Of a stretch of DNA of 64,000 nucleotides, positions 24,501-32,585 are shown piece by piece. The translations under genes and the position numbers were made by a program. The notes beneath the pieces were generated by a model that made no database searches, was not told the origin of the DNA, and was given only the letters and a program-made list of their open reading frames with translations. Source of the stretch: Rikenellaceae bacterium (GTDB taxonomy: Bacteria > Bacteroidota > Bacteroidia > Bacteroidales > Rikenellaceae); contig SUZD01000003.1 in the NCBI GenBank assembly GCA_015060105.1, positions 1 through 64,000 on the forward strand. Direction: 5' to 3'. Within the stretch, counting starts at the first letter, position 1, and every line of letters starts with the position of its first letter.

Positions 24501-25064
24501 CTACTTGCAGTTATAACGGGTCATCGTCAATTCGATACCTTGCGATGCAAACGACAAACAAGCATCGGCGGCGTGACGGAGTTTGTCGGGCAGGGCCTTC
24601 TTCTCGTCGTCATTCCACTCGCCAAGCACATAATTTATCTGTCCGCCTCGCTGGAATGCATTGCCTACACCCATACGCATACGGGCATAGTCGGCAGTGC
24701 CGAGCAGTTCGGTAATGTTTTTGAGTCCGTTGTGACCTCCGTCGCTACCTTTGGCACGGATGCGGACAGCACCAAACGGGATAGCGATGTCATCAACAAC
24801 CACAAAAACGCGCTCAACGGGAATCTTCTCGGTCTGCATCCAATAACGCACAGCCTTTCCGCTGAGGTTCATATAGGTTGAGGGTTTGAGCAACAAGAGC
24901 TCTCTGCCACGATGTTTAATGGTGGCAGTATCTCCATAACGGGAGGTACTGAAAGAAGTATTGGACACCTCTGCGAGAGTGTCCAATACTTTGAAACCTA
25001 TGTTGTGACGGGTCTCGGCGTATTCTGCGCCGATATTACCCAATCCCACTATCAGATATTTCAA
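24501..25064 (-). CDS. pth: Peptidyl-tRNA hydrolase
   Basis: A 187-residue enzyme that frees tRNA from prematurely released peptidyl-tRNA. It shows the family motifs LGNIGAEYAETRHNIGF with the catalytic His, VVDDIAIPFG with the general-base Asp, and GSDGGHNGLKNI. Length is standard. It is 9 bases after the bL25 stop and 3 before the S4-domain gene, a common Bacteroidota arrangement of translation-quality genes. Confidence 0.97.
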   Translation of the reverse strand: MKYLIVGLGNIGAEYAETRHNIGFKVLDTLAEVSNTSFSTSRYGDTATIKHRGRELLLLKPSTYMNLSGKAVRYWMQTEKIPVERVFVVVDDIAIPFGAVRIRAKGSDGGHNGLKNITELLGTADYARMRMGVGNAFQRGGQINYVLGEWNDDEKKALPDKLRHAADACLSFASQGIELTMTRYNCK

Positions 25065-25073
25065 CTCGGTTTA

Positions 25074-25655
25074 CTATTTTGCGTTACGAGCAGCAGCCTG
25101 AGCAGCAGCAACGGCACGAGTAGTACGAACGGCGCAAACTGCGGTAGTTGCAGGAGTAAGGATCTCTACGTTGTCGTATTTGAGGTCGCTTACGAAAATA
25201 GATTTACCGATACCGAGCTCGGTGATATCAACTTCGAGTACGTCGGGCAAGTTCTCAACCAATGCGCTAACACGGAGTTTACGACGGCTTTGCATAAGTT
25301 TACCACCAAGTTTTACACCTGCCGAGTTACCTACCAAACGAACAGGAACCTCGATAGCAACGGGTTTACCCTCTTGAACACGGTAGAAATCGATGTGGAG
25401 GATTTGCTCGCGTACGGGGTGGAATTGAACCTCGCGCATAACGCCGATCTCTTTTTTACCCTCGATGTCAATCTCAACGATGTAAGCGTTGGGAGTGTAG
25501 ATAAGGGGTTTCAAATCGCGCTCTGCGATAGCGAAATTAACCTCCTCGTTGCCACCGTAGATAACGGCGGGAACCATACCCTCACGACGGAGAGCTTTGG
25601 CGTTTTTCTTACCGAAAGCGTCACGCTTTACGGCTGTAAGTTGCAATGTTTGCAT
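25074..25655 (-). CDS. rplY: Large ribosomal subunit protein bL25 (Ctc form)
   Basis: A 193-residue bL25 of the long Ctc/TL5 type: N-terminal 5S rRNA-binding beta domain (LQLTAVKRDAFGKKNAKAL) and a C-terminal domain of about 100 residues, ending in an Ala-rich tail. The ATG at 25653-25655 (MQTLQLTAV) is chosen over an in-frame start at 25772, because a promoter lies between the two and the extra 39 residues do not match the family. First gene of the operon with pth and the S4 protein. Confidence 0.95.
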   Translation of the reverse strand: MQTLQLTAVKRDAFGKKNAKALRREGMVPAVIYGGNEEVNFAIAERDLKPLIYTPNAYIVEIDIEGKKEIGVMREVQFHPVREQILHIDFYRVQEGKPVAIEVPVRLVGNSAGVKLGGKLMQSRRKLRVSALVENLPDVLEVDITELGIGKSIFVSDLKYDNVEILTPATTAVCAVRTTRAVAAAQAAARNAK

Positions 25656-25741
25656 AATTGATAAAATGTTTAATGTGTTATAAAAACCTTCAACACTACT
25701 CAAAACGGATTTTGTCCGTTCCCCATAAGTGTTTGCGGGCG

Positions 25742-25773
25742 CAAAGATATGGCATTTCTTCGAGATACGCAAA
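25742..25773 (-). promoter_or_regulatory. Promoter of the rplY-pth-S4 operon
   Basis: On the minus strand TTTG (25770-25773), 20 bases, TATCTTTG (25742-25749). Leader is about 80 bases to the rplY ATG. Confidence 0.75.
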
Positions 25774-25906
25774 TATTTGAGCCTTTATGCCACCAAATAT
25801 TATACGTATGCGTGTGCGCGAGTGTAGTCAGAATGGTGTAAATTGCTGTGTAATAGTGCTTTTGTATAGGCTGTGGGTGGAGCGAATGTAAAAAATACAC
25901 CTAAAA

Positions 25907-25939
25907 TTTGCGTGGTACCGAAAAACATTCGTATATTTG
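25907..25939 (+). promoter_or_regulatory. Promoter of tRNA-Leu
   Basis: TTTG (25907-25910), 21 bases, TATATTTG (25932-25939): a near-ideal Bacteroidota promoter about 27 bases before the tRNA 5' end. Confidence 0.8.
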
Positions 25940-25966
25940 CACACCAATTCAGCGAAAAGGTGTGTT

Positions 25967-26048
25967 GCCCAAGTGGCGAAATTGGTAGACGCGCTCGTTT
26001 CAGGTGCGAGTGCTGAGAGGCTTGCAGGTTCGAGTCCTGTCTTGGGCA
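25967..26048 (+). tRNA. tRNA-Leu (anticodon CAG)
   Basis: Acceptor stem GCCCAAG/CTTGGGC, D-arm with GGTAGACG, anticodon loop TTCAGGT giving CAG (reads CUG), a long variable arm as in class II tRNAs, and a T-arm with GGTTCGAGTCC. The 3' CCA is not fully encoded (ACA follows). Confidence 0.95.
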
Positions 26049-26056
26049 CAAAAAAA

Positions 26057-26083
26057 GAGAAGCGATTTCGCTTCTCTTTTTTT
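26057..26083 (+). terminator. Terminator after tRNA-Leu
   Basis: Perfect 8-bp stem GAGAAGCG/CGCTTCTC with a four-base loop, then seven Ts. Confidence 0.85.
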
Positions 26084-26197
26084 GTGCCCGTTGGGCTCCT
26101 TCCAATACAACCCCTCCAAACCTCCCCATACCAGGGGAGGCTTATTTTTTTGATAGGAGGAATTTTCCTTCTCTTTTTTTGTGCCCTTTGGGCTCCT
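26071..26197 (+). repeat. Two copies of a 30-base direct repeat downstream of tRNA-Leu
   Basis: Copy 1 at 26071-26100 is the 3' arm and T tract of the tRNA terminator plus GTGCCCGTTGGGCTCCT. Copy 2 at 26168-26197 differs by one base (CTTT for CGTT). The period is 97 bases. Copy 2 lacks the 5' arm of the terminator stem. Confidence 0.8.
26121..26151 (+). terminator. Second terminator-like hairpin between the repeat copies
   Basis: Stem CCTCCCC/GGGGAGG (26121-26127 with 26134-26140) followed by CTTATTTTTTT. Confidence 0.65.
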
Positions 26198-26311
26198 ATT
26201 TTAAATTTGTTGTTTCAAGAGTTTTGATAAAAATGCTTGATAGCAATGTGATAGATGTTTTTTCGGGGGGTTGGGTGGTGGATTGCAATCTCGAAGGGAG
26301 TGCAGCGAAAA

Positions 26312-26367
26312 AGGAAAGGGGTAGCAGTCGCAAGTTTACTTGCAGAGTGTTACTCCTATCCTTTTTT
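26312..26367 (+). terminator. Long hairpin followed by a T tract
   Basis: GGGGTAGCA (26318-26326) pairs with TGTTACTCC (26348-26356) with two G-T wobbles; an inner GCAAG/CTTGC stem extends it, and CTTTTTT follows. No plus-strand gene between the tRNA terminator and here needs it. Apart from hairpins and the repeat, 26049-26442 holds nothing that looks coding. Confidence 0.5.
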
Positions 26368-26442
26368 ATGTTCCGTTAGGAATATATCAACTACCTAACT
26401 CCCGCAAACCCAAAAACCTGTCGGCTTGCGACCGATTTTTTG

Positions 26443-26468
26443 GTACTTTTTAATCGCTTAAAAAGTAC
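26443..26468. terminator. Palindromic terminator after the nucleoside kinase gene
   Basis: Perfect 11-bp arms GTACTTTTTAA / TTAAAAAGTAC around a TCGC loop, just beyond the stop at 26475 of the minus-strand gene. Confidence 0.65.
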
Positions 26469-26474
26469 AACCCA

Positions 26475-28151
26475 TCAATACTTAAACGAACTACCACCGA
26501 TAAATTCGCGCAGAATCGAGTTTAGGGGTACCTCTTCGGGTGATGCGCTTACGAAGTTGTCCAAAAAATCGAGCAGGCGGCACGCCTCGGCATATTCGGG
26601 TACAGTGTCGGGAACGCTACGCAACATCGGCTCGACAAATCGTTTGAGAATGGGAATCTCGTAGAACAGTACCGAGTTGAATACCGCATCGGCATACTCT
26701 TGATACGGGAAGATGTGTTTATCTTCGCCGCGACGTACACTTTGCCAGCGTTGGAGTGTTGCCGTTGCATCGCTGCCTCGGGTGTAGCAGTCGCGCACGA
26801 TACGGCGGATAAGTCGGTTGTCGGTGGTGCGTATGCGCGACAGATTGTCCATTGCCACCGAGGTCAGTGCCGAAGCGTAAATCTTGAATTTCTTGTCGTC
26901 GGCAATGCTTGTTGTCAGTTCGGGATTAAGGGCGTGAATACCTTCGACTACCAGCACCGAGCGGTCGTCCAAACGCAAAGGTTCGGGGTGCCATTGGCGT
27001 TTGCCTGTAATGAAATCGTAGCGCGGAATATCGACACTATCGCCCGCATACAGACGCAACAAATGGTCGTTGAAAGTGGCGCGGTCAATGGCATCAAATG
27101 CCTCGTAGTCGTAGTCGCCATTCTCGTCAAGCGGTGTTTTTTCGCGCTCGACAAAGTAGTCATCAAGTGATATGAGTACGGGGTGCAGACCGAGTACACG
27201 CAACTGTATGCCGAGTCGTTTGGCGGTTGTGGTTTTGCCGCTCGACGACGGGCCTGCGATAAGCACAAGTTTTGCTCCGTGTTTGCGATTGACTTCGGCA
27301 ATCATATCGGCAATTCGTGCGAGAGTCTTTTCGTGGAACGCTTCTCCGATTTTGATGAGTTCGCCCATCTGATTTTGCAATATTCGGCTGTTGAGCGAGC
27401 CCACATTGGGTACACCCATAATATCCACCCACTCGGTGTACTCCGAGAACACATCGAACATCTTCTCCTGACGCACCATAACTTCGAGTTCGTCGGGGTT
27501 TGTGCGACGTGGTACTGCCACATAGAATCCCTCGCCGTCATAGGGGCGCACATCGTAAAGTTCGATATAGCCGGTCGAAGGGGCGACTGCTCCGTAGAAG
27601 TAACCCACCATATTGTCAATACGATAGACGTTTTCGTAAAGATGGGGTCGGGTGCGCATAAGTGCCACCTTGTCGTCGTAGCCGAGCGAGGTGTATAGTG
27701 CTTCGGCTTCGGCTCGGGGCATACGCTCCTTTACTATTCGCATATCGGCAGCGATAATCTCGTCGGCTCGTCGCTTGATGGCTATGATGTCGGCGGGAAA
27801 CAGGTTGGGTCGGCCTATAATCTCGCAGTAATAACCCTTTGATACCGAGTGCTTGACGCTCAAACGGCAACCCTCAAACAGGTCGGCCACAGCCTTGTGC
27901 AGCACAAGGAAGAGTGTCCGCTCATAGACTCGCATACCCTCGAAGTGCGTAATGTCGAGAAATTCGACCTGATGAGGTTTGAAGATGCGATAGTTTAGTG
28001 TGCGAACTTGATTATCGACATAGGCGGTCAGAGGTCGTCTTGCGGTCTTCACGCCCAGCATATCAATCATCTCGAAAAGTGTGGTTCCGAACGGCACAGC
28101 GTGCTCTTGATTGTCGTTTACCAACTGAATTTTGATTTTTTCGTCTTTCAT
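26475..28151 (-). CDS. Nucleoside (uridine) kinase with N-terminal TGS/threonyl-tRNA synthetase-like region
   Basis: A 558-residue protein of the Bacteroidota 'nucleoside kinase' type. Residues 1-65 resemble a TGS domain; about 66-230 resemble the second editing-type domain of threonyl-tRNA synthetases (HSVSKGYYCE). From about 290 on is a uridine kinase/phosphoribulokinase P-loop domain: Walker A LIAGPSSSGKTT, then LISLDDYF and VVEGIHALNPEL. It probably phosphorylates uridine/cytidine with GTP or ATP; the role of the N-terminal part is unknown. Single gene with a -7 box TATTTTTG at 28181-28188 (minus) and its own terminator. Confidence 0.85.
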   Translation of the reverse strand: MKDEKIKIQLVNDNQEHAVPFGTTLFEMIDMLGVKTARRPLTAYVDNQVRTLNYRIFKPHQVEFLDITHFEGMRVYERTLFLVLHKAVADLFEGCRLSVKHSVSKGYYCEIIGRPNLFPADIIAIKRRADEIIAADMRIVKERMPRAEAEALYTSLGYDDKVALMRTRPHLYENVYRIDNMVGYFYGAVAPSTGYIELYDVRPYDGEGFYVAVPRRTNPDELEVMVRQEKMFDVFSEYTEWVDIMGVPNVGSLNSRILQNQMGELIKIGEAFHEKTLARIADMIAEVNRKHGAKLVLIAGPSSSGKTTTAKRLGIQLRVLGLHPVLISLDDYFVEREKTPLDENGDYDYEAFDAIDRATFNDHLLRLYAGDSVDIPRYDFITGKRQWHPEPLRLDDRSVLVVEGIHALNPELTTSIADDKKFKIYASALTSVAMDNLSRIRTTDNRLIRRIVRDCYTRGSDATATLQRWQSVRRGEDKHIFPYQEYADAVFNSVLFYEIPILKRFVEPMLRSVPDTVPEYAEACRLLDFLDNFVSASPEEVPLNSILREFIGGSSFKY

Positions 28152-28180
28152 ATCTTCGATTCTGTTGCCATAAAATTAAG

Positions 28181-28188
28181 CAAAAATA
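28181..28188 (-). promoter_or_regulatory. Promoter -7 box of the nucleoside kinase gene
   Basis: TATTTTTG on the minus strand, about 30 bases before the ATG at 28151. It is divergent from the nucleotidase promoter, whose -7 box is 3 bases away. Confidence 0.5.
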
Positions 28189-28190
28189 TG

Positions 28191-28198
28191 TACATTTG
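28191..28198 (+). promoter_or_regulatory. Promoter -7 box of the 5'-nucleotidase gene
   Basis: TACATTTG, 20 bases before the ATG at 28219; a TTG lies 23 bases upstream (28165-28167). Confidence 0.55.
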
Positions 28199-28218
28199 CA
28201 AATGTAAACCTTCTGCTT

Positions 28219-29637
28219 ATGAATAAAAACGTAGTGGCAAAACTCTTTATTGCCGTCTTTGCTTTATTGTCGTCTTGTGCGCCAAGCGACACAACCGTAG
28301 TAATTGTCTCGACCAACGATATTCATTCGTCTATTGACAAGATACCCCACTTTGCAACGCTTGTCGAGCAACTTCGTGCAACCTATCCCGACCGAGTAAT
28401 CTTGGCCGATGCGGGCGATCGCTGTACGGGTAATCCCTATGTCGATTGGAATGAGCAGTCGGGCCAACCCATTATCGCTCTGCTTGACTCGCTGGGTGTC
28501 GATGTTGCTACACTCGGCAATCACGAGTTTGACCGAGGACAACAGGTGCTGGCAGAGCGTATTGCCGATGCCGATTTCGAGGTTGTCTGTGCAGGAATCG
28601 AGGGCGAGGGCCCACTGGGCGAGATTGCACCTTACACCATTATCGAGCGTGGAGGTTTGAAGTTTGGCTTTGTGGGTGTCGTTACCAATGCAATGAATGG
28701 CCACCCCGACGGCAATGAGGAGTGTTTCGTGGGTTTGTCTTTCCGCTCGCCCGAGGAGATGGCTGCCCGTTACGCCTCGCTCGATAGTGAGGTTGATGTG
28801 CTGGTGTTGTTGAGCCACGCAGGTTATCCCACCGACACTCTTATAGTCGCCAATAATCCGCAGTACGACCTTGTTTTGGGAGGCCATACCCATACTATGT
28901 TGTCGCCAGCCAAGGAGATTGGCTCGACACTTGTAACCCAGACCCGTAGCAATCTGCGCTATGCGGGTGTTACTATTGTGGAGCGTAAGGACGGTGTGCT
29001 GACTATCGAGAACTCGCTTGTCAAACTTGATACGCTACCCGCTTCGGAACGCTATGTCGAGATGGTTGCTGCGATTAAAAATAATCCCGACCTTGCACGC
29101 CGAGTGGGAGAGTTGAGTGAGGATTTCGATTTTGTCGCTATCGCGAATATGCTGACCGACGCCTCGCGCAAGGCGTTGAATACCGATATTGCGCTCTATC
29201 ATAATGGCGGTATCCGAGTTGATGCGTTGCCTGCTGGCGATGTTGCCAAATCGGTAATTGGCTTTATAGACCCGTTTGGTAGCCGTATGGTACGAGTGTC
29301 GATGACTACCGAGCAGATTGAGGCTCTGATTGTCGATAAGTATAACGATAAGGGCAATCCCAAGGAGTCGCACAAAGTGGACCTTCACCCCTCGGGAGTG
29401 AACTATACGATTGTGGTTGGTGCCGATGGTGAGGCTGTGGGCGTACAATTCGACCGCCTCAAAGCCGGCCGAACCTACTCGGTTGCGCTGCCCGACTATG
29501 TCTATAAGAACTATAAACTCTCGACGCAAAGCGCAGTGGAGAGTTTCCAAAGTGTTGAACAGATTATGGAGGAGTACCTCACTCGACAGTCGCCCCTCAA
29601 ACCCGACAGCAAGGTGCGGACAGCCGAGAGTAAATAG
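28219..29637 (+). CDS. 5'-nucleotidase/cyclic phosphodiesterase family lipoprotein
   Basis: A 472-residue exported lipoprotein (lipobox LLSSC, Cys20). The calcineurin-like metallophosphatase domain shows VSTNDIHSS, DAGDRCTGN, LGNHEFDRG and GGHTHT. The C-terminal 5'-nucleotidase domain (about 300-460) has YHNGGIRVDALPAGD and the substrate-binding GVNYTI. It should hydrolyse extracellular nucleotides to nucleosides, which matches the divergent nucleoside kinase and the NupG-type transporter at 37.7 kb. It ends 3 bases before a bidirectional terminator. Confidence 0.92.
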   Translation: MNKNVVAKLFIAVFALLSSCAPSDTTVVIVSTNDIHSSIDKIPHFATLVEQLRATYPDRVILADAGDRCTGNPYVDWNEQSGQPIIALLDSLGVDVATLGNHEFDRGQQVLAERIADADFEVVCAGIEGEGPLGEIAPYTIIERGGLKFGFVGVVTNAMNGHPDGNEECFVGLSFRSPEEMAARYASLDSEVDVLVLLSHAGYPTDTLIVANNPQYDLVLGGHTHTMLSPAKEIGSTLVTQTRSNLRYAGVTIVERKDGVLTIENSLVKLDTLPASERYVEMVAAIKNNPDLARRVGELSEDFDFVAIANMLTDASRKALNTDIALYHNGGIRVDALPAGDVAKSVIGFIDPFGSRMVRVSMTTEQIEALIVDKYNDKGNPKESHKVDLHPSGVNYTIVVGADGEAVGVQFDRLKAGRTYSVALPDYVYKNYKLSTQSAVESFQSVEQIMEEYLTRQSPLKPDSKVRTAESK

Positions 29638-29640
29638 ATA

Positions 29641-29669
29641 AAAAAAAGAGGGTTTCAACCCTCTTTTTT
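29641..29669. terminator. Bidirectional terminator between nucleotidase and BASS transporter genes
   Basis: GAGGGTT/AACCCTC stem with a TC loop, flanked by A7 and T6, so it works on both strands. The T tract overlaps the minus-strand stop codon at 29668-29670. Confidence 0.9.
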
Positions 29670-30606
29670 ATTTGCGAGTGGGGATAATATGATTGGGGTC
29701 GTCCTCAGCCGAGATATGACCGCCTTTGGCTATTCCGAGTTCCACGCCATTGATTAAGTTCTGCCACAAGACATAGGCAGCTGGTGCGATACTTGCCAAC
29801 GGATTGAGGAAGTTTTGCGCCATCCAGATTGTGAGAATGGTGTTCTTCTGTCCGAGTAACTGACAACCCTCAATTCGTCGTCCGAAACGCTTGCCGATGC
29901 GCCAACCGATAAGGTATTGTGCAATGGCGATGAATAGAGCCACAACGGCCAACAGAACATATTTCGGCCATTCGTCCCAACCTCGCTGAACAATGTAATC
30001 GACGGTCGAAGCCATTGTCAGCACCACCGAGAACAGCCAAATGTAGAATGTGTAACTTTTGAGTTTATTGATGGCGACAGCTGTACGCAATGATATTTTG
30101 CGTATAATAAGTGCCGAGATAAGAGGCAGAAGCAGAATGGGCATTACCCGATTGAGAATACGGATAAGCAACTCTACAAACGGAATAGTCTCGCCCGTAG
30201 CATCAATATAGGTAAAGAGCAGAGGGGCAACCACCGCCACAATGCAGTTGATAAGCACCGTATAACTGACAATAATCTCGACCCGTCCACCGAGCAGTGC
30301 GCCAATCACTACTGCCGCCGTTGCCGTTGGAGCCAGCACGCAAATCATAGCACCCTGCGCCACAATCTCGTCGAATTGTCTGATACCGAAATAGACCGCC
30401 AAGCAGACAATAACTTGGAACAGAGCCAATGAGAGGTGCAGTTTGCCGAAACGCATATCTCGTGGCGAAATGCCGCAGAACGGAATGAATAGCAGCGTGA
30501 AAATCAGATAGGGCATAAGGAAGGTAATCGGCATAAGTATTCGATAGAACAATACACCCGAGAGTATCGCTCCAAGAATAGCCAATGTACGCCCGTAGCC
30601 GCCCAT
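29668..30606 (-). CDS. BASS-family (bile acid:sodium symporter-like) transporter
   Basis: A 312-residue membrane protein with about nine to ten hydrophobic helices. Segments CVLAPTATAAVVIGALLGG and LGQKNTILTIWMAQNF fit the two crossover helices of the BASS/NPT fold that bind Na+ and substrate. Substrate is unknown; bacterial relatives carry bile acids, pantoate or other organic anions. It follows yqeY by 6 bases. Confidence 0.8.
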   Translation of the reverse strand: MGGYGRTLAILGAILSGVLFYRILMPITFLMPYLIFTLLFIPFCGISPRDMRFGKLHLSLALFQVIVCLAVYFGIRQFDEIVAQGAMICVLAPTATAAVVIGALLGGRVEIIVSYTVLINCIVAVVAPLLFTYIDATGETIPFVELLIRILNRVMPILLLPLISALIIRKISLRTAVAINKLKSYTFYIWLFSVVLTMASTVDYIVQRGWDEWPKYVLLAVVALFIAIAQYLIGWRIGKRFGRRIEGCQLLGQKNTILTIWMAQNFLNPLASIAPAAYVLWQNLINGVELGIAKGGHISAEDDPNHIIPTRK

Positions 30607-30612
30607 TGTGCG

Positions 30613-31062
30613 CTATGCCAAAAGTTGTTTTACTTTCTCCGAAATGGCCTTACCCTCGGCCTTGCCTGCGAGTGCTTTCGATGCTACTCCCATCACGCGA
30701 CCCATATCTTTCATCGAAGTAGCACCAACTTCGGCGATGATTGCGCTAACCGCAGTGGTCAGTTCCTCGTCGCTCATCTGCTTGGGGAGATACTCCTTGA
30801 AAACGGCCACTTGTGCCAACTCTTCGGCAGCCAAATCCTCGCGACCGCTCTGTTTGTAGATTTCGGCAGAGTCGGTACCCTGTTTGCAGAGTTTTTGAAT
30901 GATTTTGAGAGTGTCTGCATCGGGCAACTCGTCGATACCGCTGGTTGCGGTCTTTGCCTCGATGATATATTTCTTGATATTACGGAGAGCCATAAGGCGA
31001 ACGCTGTCTTTGGCCTTCATAGCCTCCATAATGGCTTTGCTGATTTGTTGTTCGAGAGTCAT
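30613..31062 (-). CDS. GatB/YqeY domain protein
   Basis: A 149-residue helical protein with the YqeY signature: KAKDSVRLMALRNIKKYIIEAKTA at the start and, in the second half, YLPKQMSDEELTTAVS and SMKDMGRVMGVA. It resembles the tRNA-binding tail domain of GatB; stand-alone function is unknown. It lies 5 bases after the symporter stop and 6 bases before the BASS gene. Confidence 0.92.
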   Translation of the reverse strand: MTLEQQISKAIMEAMKAKDSVRLMALRNIKKYIIEAKTATSGIDELPDADTLKIIQKLCKQGTDSAEIYKQSGREDLAAEELAQVAVFKEYLPKQMSDEELTTAVSAIIAEVGATSMKDMGRVMGVASKALAGKAEGKAISEKVKQLLA

Positions 31063-31067
31063 ATTGT

Positions 31068-32492
31068 TTATTGTTTTTCGTTGTGCAAAATTACATTTTT
31101 TCGTGAAATAGCCAAGAGTCCGACAAACATAATTGCAGAATTTATAACCAAAATATCGTGCCCAAAACGGAATCCGTCAAACAAAATGGGCGTTGCTTGC
31201 GCTATGCCGAATGTCAGTAGGGGCGCAACGACAGCAACTATGGGTATCGCTCGTGGGCGAGGTGTTCGGCGTGTGAGCAGACCGAAAGCAAAAAGTCCAA
31301 GTATGGGTCCGTAGGTATATGCAGCCAAACGGAATGTGATGTCTATTGCACTCTGATTACCAATCCGATAGAGTACAACGGCAATACCTCCGATGATGAT
31401 TGCGACGGCAAGGTGTACCCACCCACGCTTTGCCTTTCCGCGCGAGATGTCGTAAATAAACGAGGTCGTCAGCGAGGTCAGTGCCGAGCCTATCGAGCCA
31501 AACGAGGCGGCGGCAATGCCGATTACGAACAGTGCACCCACAATCCTCGGAATACCCTCGGAGGTGGCAACCATAGGAAATAAATCATCGCTCCGTTGAG
31601 GAAGCGGCTCGCCATTTTGAAGCAGATAGCCATACATCATAGCACCCAATGCCAAAAATATTGCAATAACAACCACCTGCAAAGAGCCCGCTATAAGTAC
31701 ATTGCGTTTGGCCTCCTGTGGTGTTTTGCACGAGAGCGTGCGTTGCATCATATCTTGGTCCATACCCGTCATCGCTACTACAATAACCACGCCTGCAATA
31801 AAGTGTTTCAGAAAGTGGGTAGGGGAGTCGGGGTCGGTATCAATGATGGTCATATCGAGGTTGTCGGTCAGTTTGCCAAGTCCGCTTTGGTGCGCTATAC
31901 ACAGGGCGGTAACGACAATGCACGCAAGGAGAATCACGGTTTTGAGAGCATCACTCCAAACTACGCTTTTTACCCCTGCCCGACGGGTGTACAGCCACGT
32001 TATCGCCATCATCACACCTACCACCACGCCAAACGCAACGCCCATCTTCTCGAACAAGATGGTTTGCAGTACGGCGGCGACCAACATAACTTTGACGGCC
32101 GTTCCGAGTAGTTTGCCCACAAAGAAAAACCAACCACCCGTAGTTTGAGCGGTCAGGCTGAAACGCTGTGCGAGGTATTCGTATATAGAGACCACGCCCA
32201 GCCGATAGTATAGCGGAACGAGAACGGTTGCGATAATGATTTGTCCCACGAAGAAACCGAGCGTCATCTGCATATACGTAAACCCTTGTGTGAGTACCAT
32301 TCCGGGTACCGACACAAAGGTAACGCCCGACATCGCACCGCTAATCATTCCGAGCAGAACGACTCCGACCCGCTGATTGCGATTACCCGTATGGAAGGTG
32401 GCGTCGTCGGCCTTACGCGATGCAAACCACGCAAGGAGCGCCAACATAGCAACATACAGAGCAAGCGATATGATTACGGCGGAAATGGACAT
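31068..32492 (-). CDS. Sodium:solute symporter (SSS family)
   Basis: A 474-residue inner-membrane symporter with 13 or so hydrophobic helices, starting SISAVIISLALYVAMLALL. SSS hallmarks include GMISGAMSGVTFVSVPG and GIAAASFGSIGSALTSLTTSF, which contain Na+-coordinating Ser/Thr residues. Substrate is unknown. The ATG at 32490-32492 is chosen over one at 32513, because the -7 box TATCTTTG (minus, 32500-32507) lies between them. The leader is then only a few bases long. Confidence 0.88.
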   Translation of the reverse strand: MSISAVIISLALYVAMLALLAWFASRKADDATFHTGNRNQRVGVVLLGMISGAMSGVTFVSVPGMVLTQGFTYMQMTLGFFVGQIIIATVLVPLYYRLGVVSIYEYLAQRFSLTAQTTGGWFFFVGKLLGTAVKVMLVAAVLQTILFEKMGVAFGVVVGVMMAITWLYTRRAGVKSVVWSDALKTVILLACIVVTALCIAHQSGLGKLTDNLDMTIIDTDPDSPTHFLKHFIAGVVIVVAMTGMDQDMMQRTLSCKTPQEAKRNVLIAGSLQVVVIAIFLALGAMMYGYLLQNGEPLPQRSDDLFPMVATSEGIPRIVGALFVIGIAAASFGSIGSALTSLTTSFIYDISRGKAKRGWVHLAVAIIIGGIAVVLYRIGNQSAIDITFRLAAYTYGPILGLFAFGLLTRRTPRPRAIPIVAVVAPLLTFGIAQATPILFDGFRFGHDILVINSAIMFVGLLAISRKNVILHNEKQ

Positions 32493-32499
32493 AACACCC

Positions 32500-32507
32500 C
32501 AAAGATA
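32500..32507 (-). promoter_or_regulatory. Promoter -7 box of the symporter-yqeY-BASS operon
   Basis: TATCTTTG on the minus strand with only 7 bases to the ATG, implying an almost leaderless mRNA. It decides the start codon. Confidence 0.6.
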
Positions 32508-32550
32508 GTGCATTTTGAGCGGATGAATGCGGAATTTCGAGAAAAAAATA

Positions 32551-32558
32551 TATCTTTG
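32551..32558 (+). promoter_or_regulatory. Promoter -7 box of the DUF3857 gene pair
   Basis: TATCTTTG, 27 bases before the ATG at 32586. Confidence 0.6.
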
Positions 32559-32585
32559 TAGAAAACTATAAATCTCAAAAACAGT

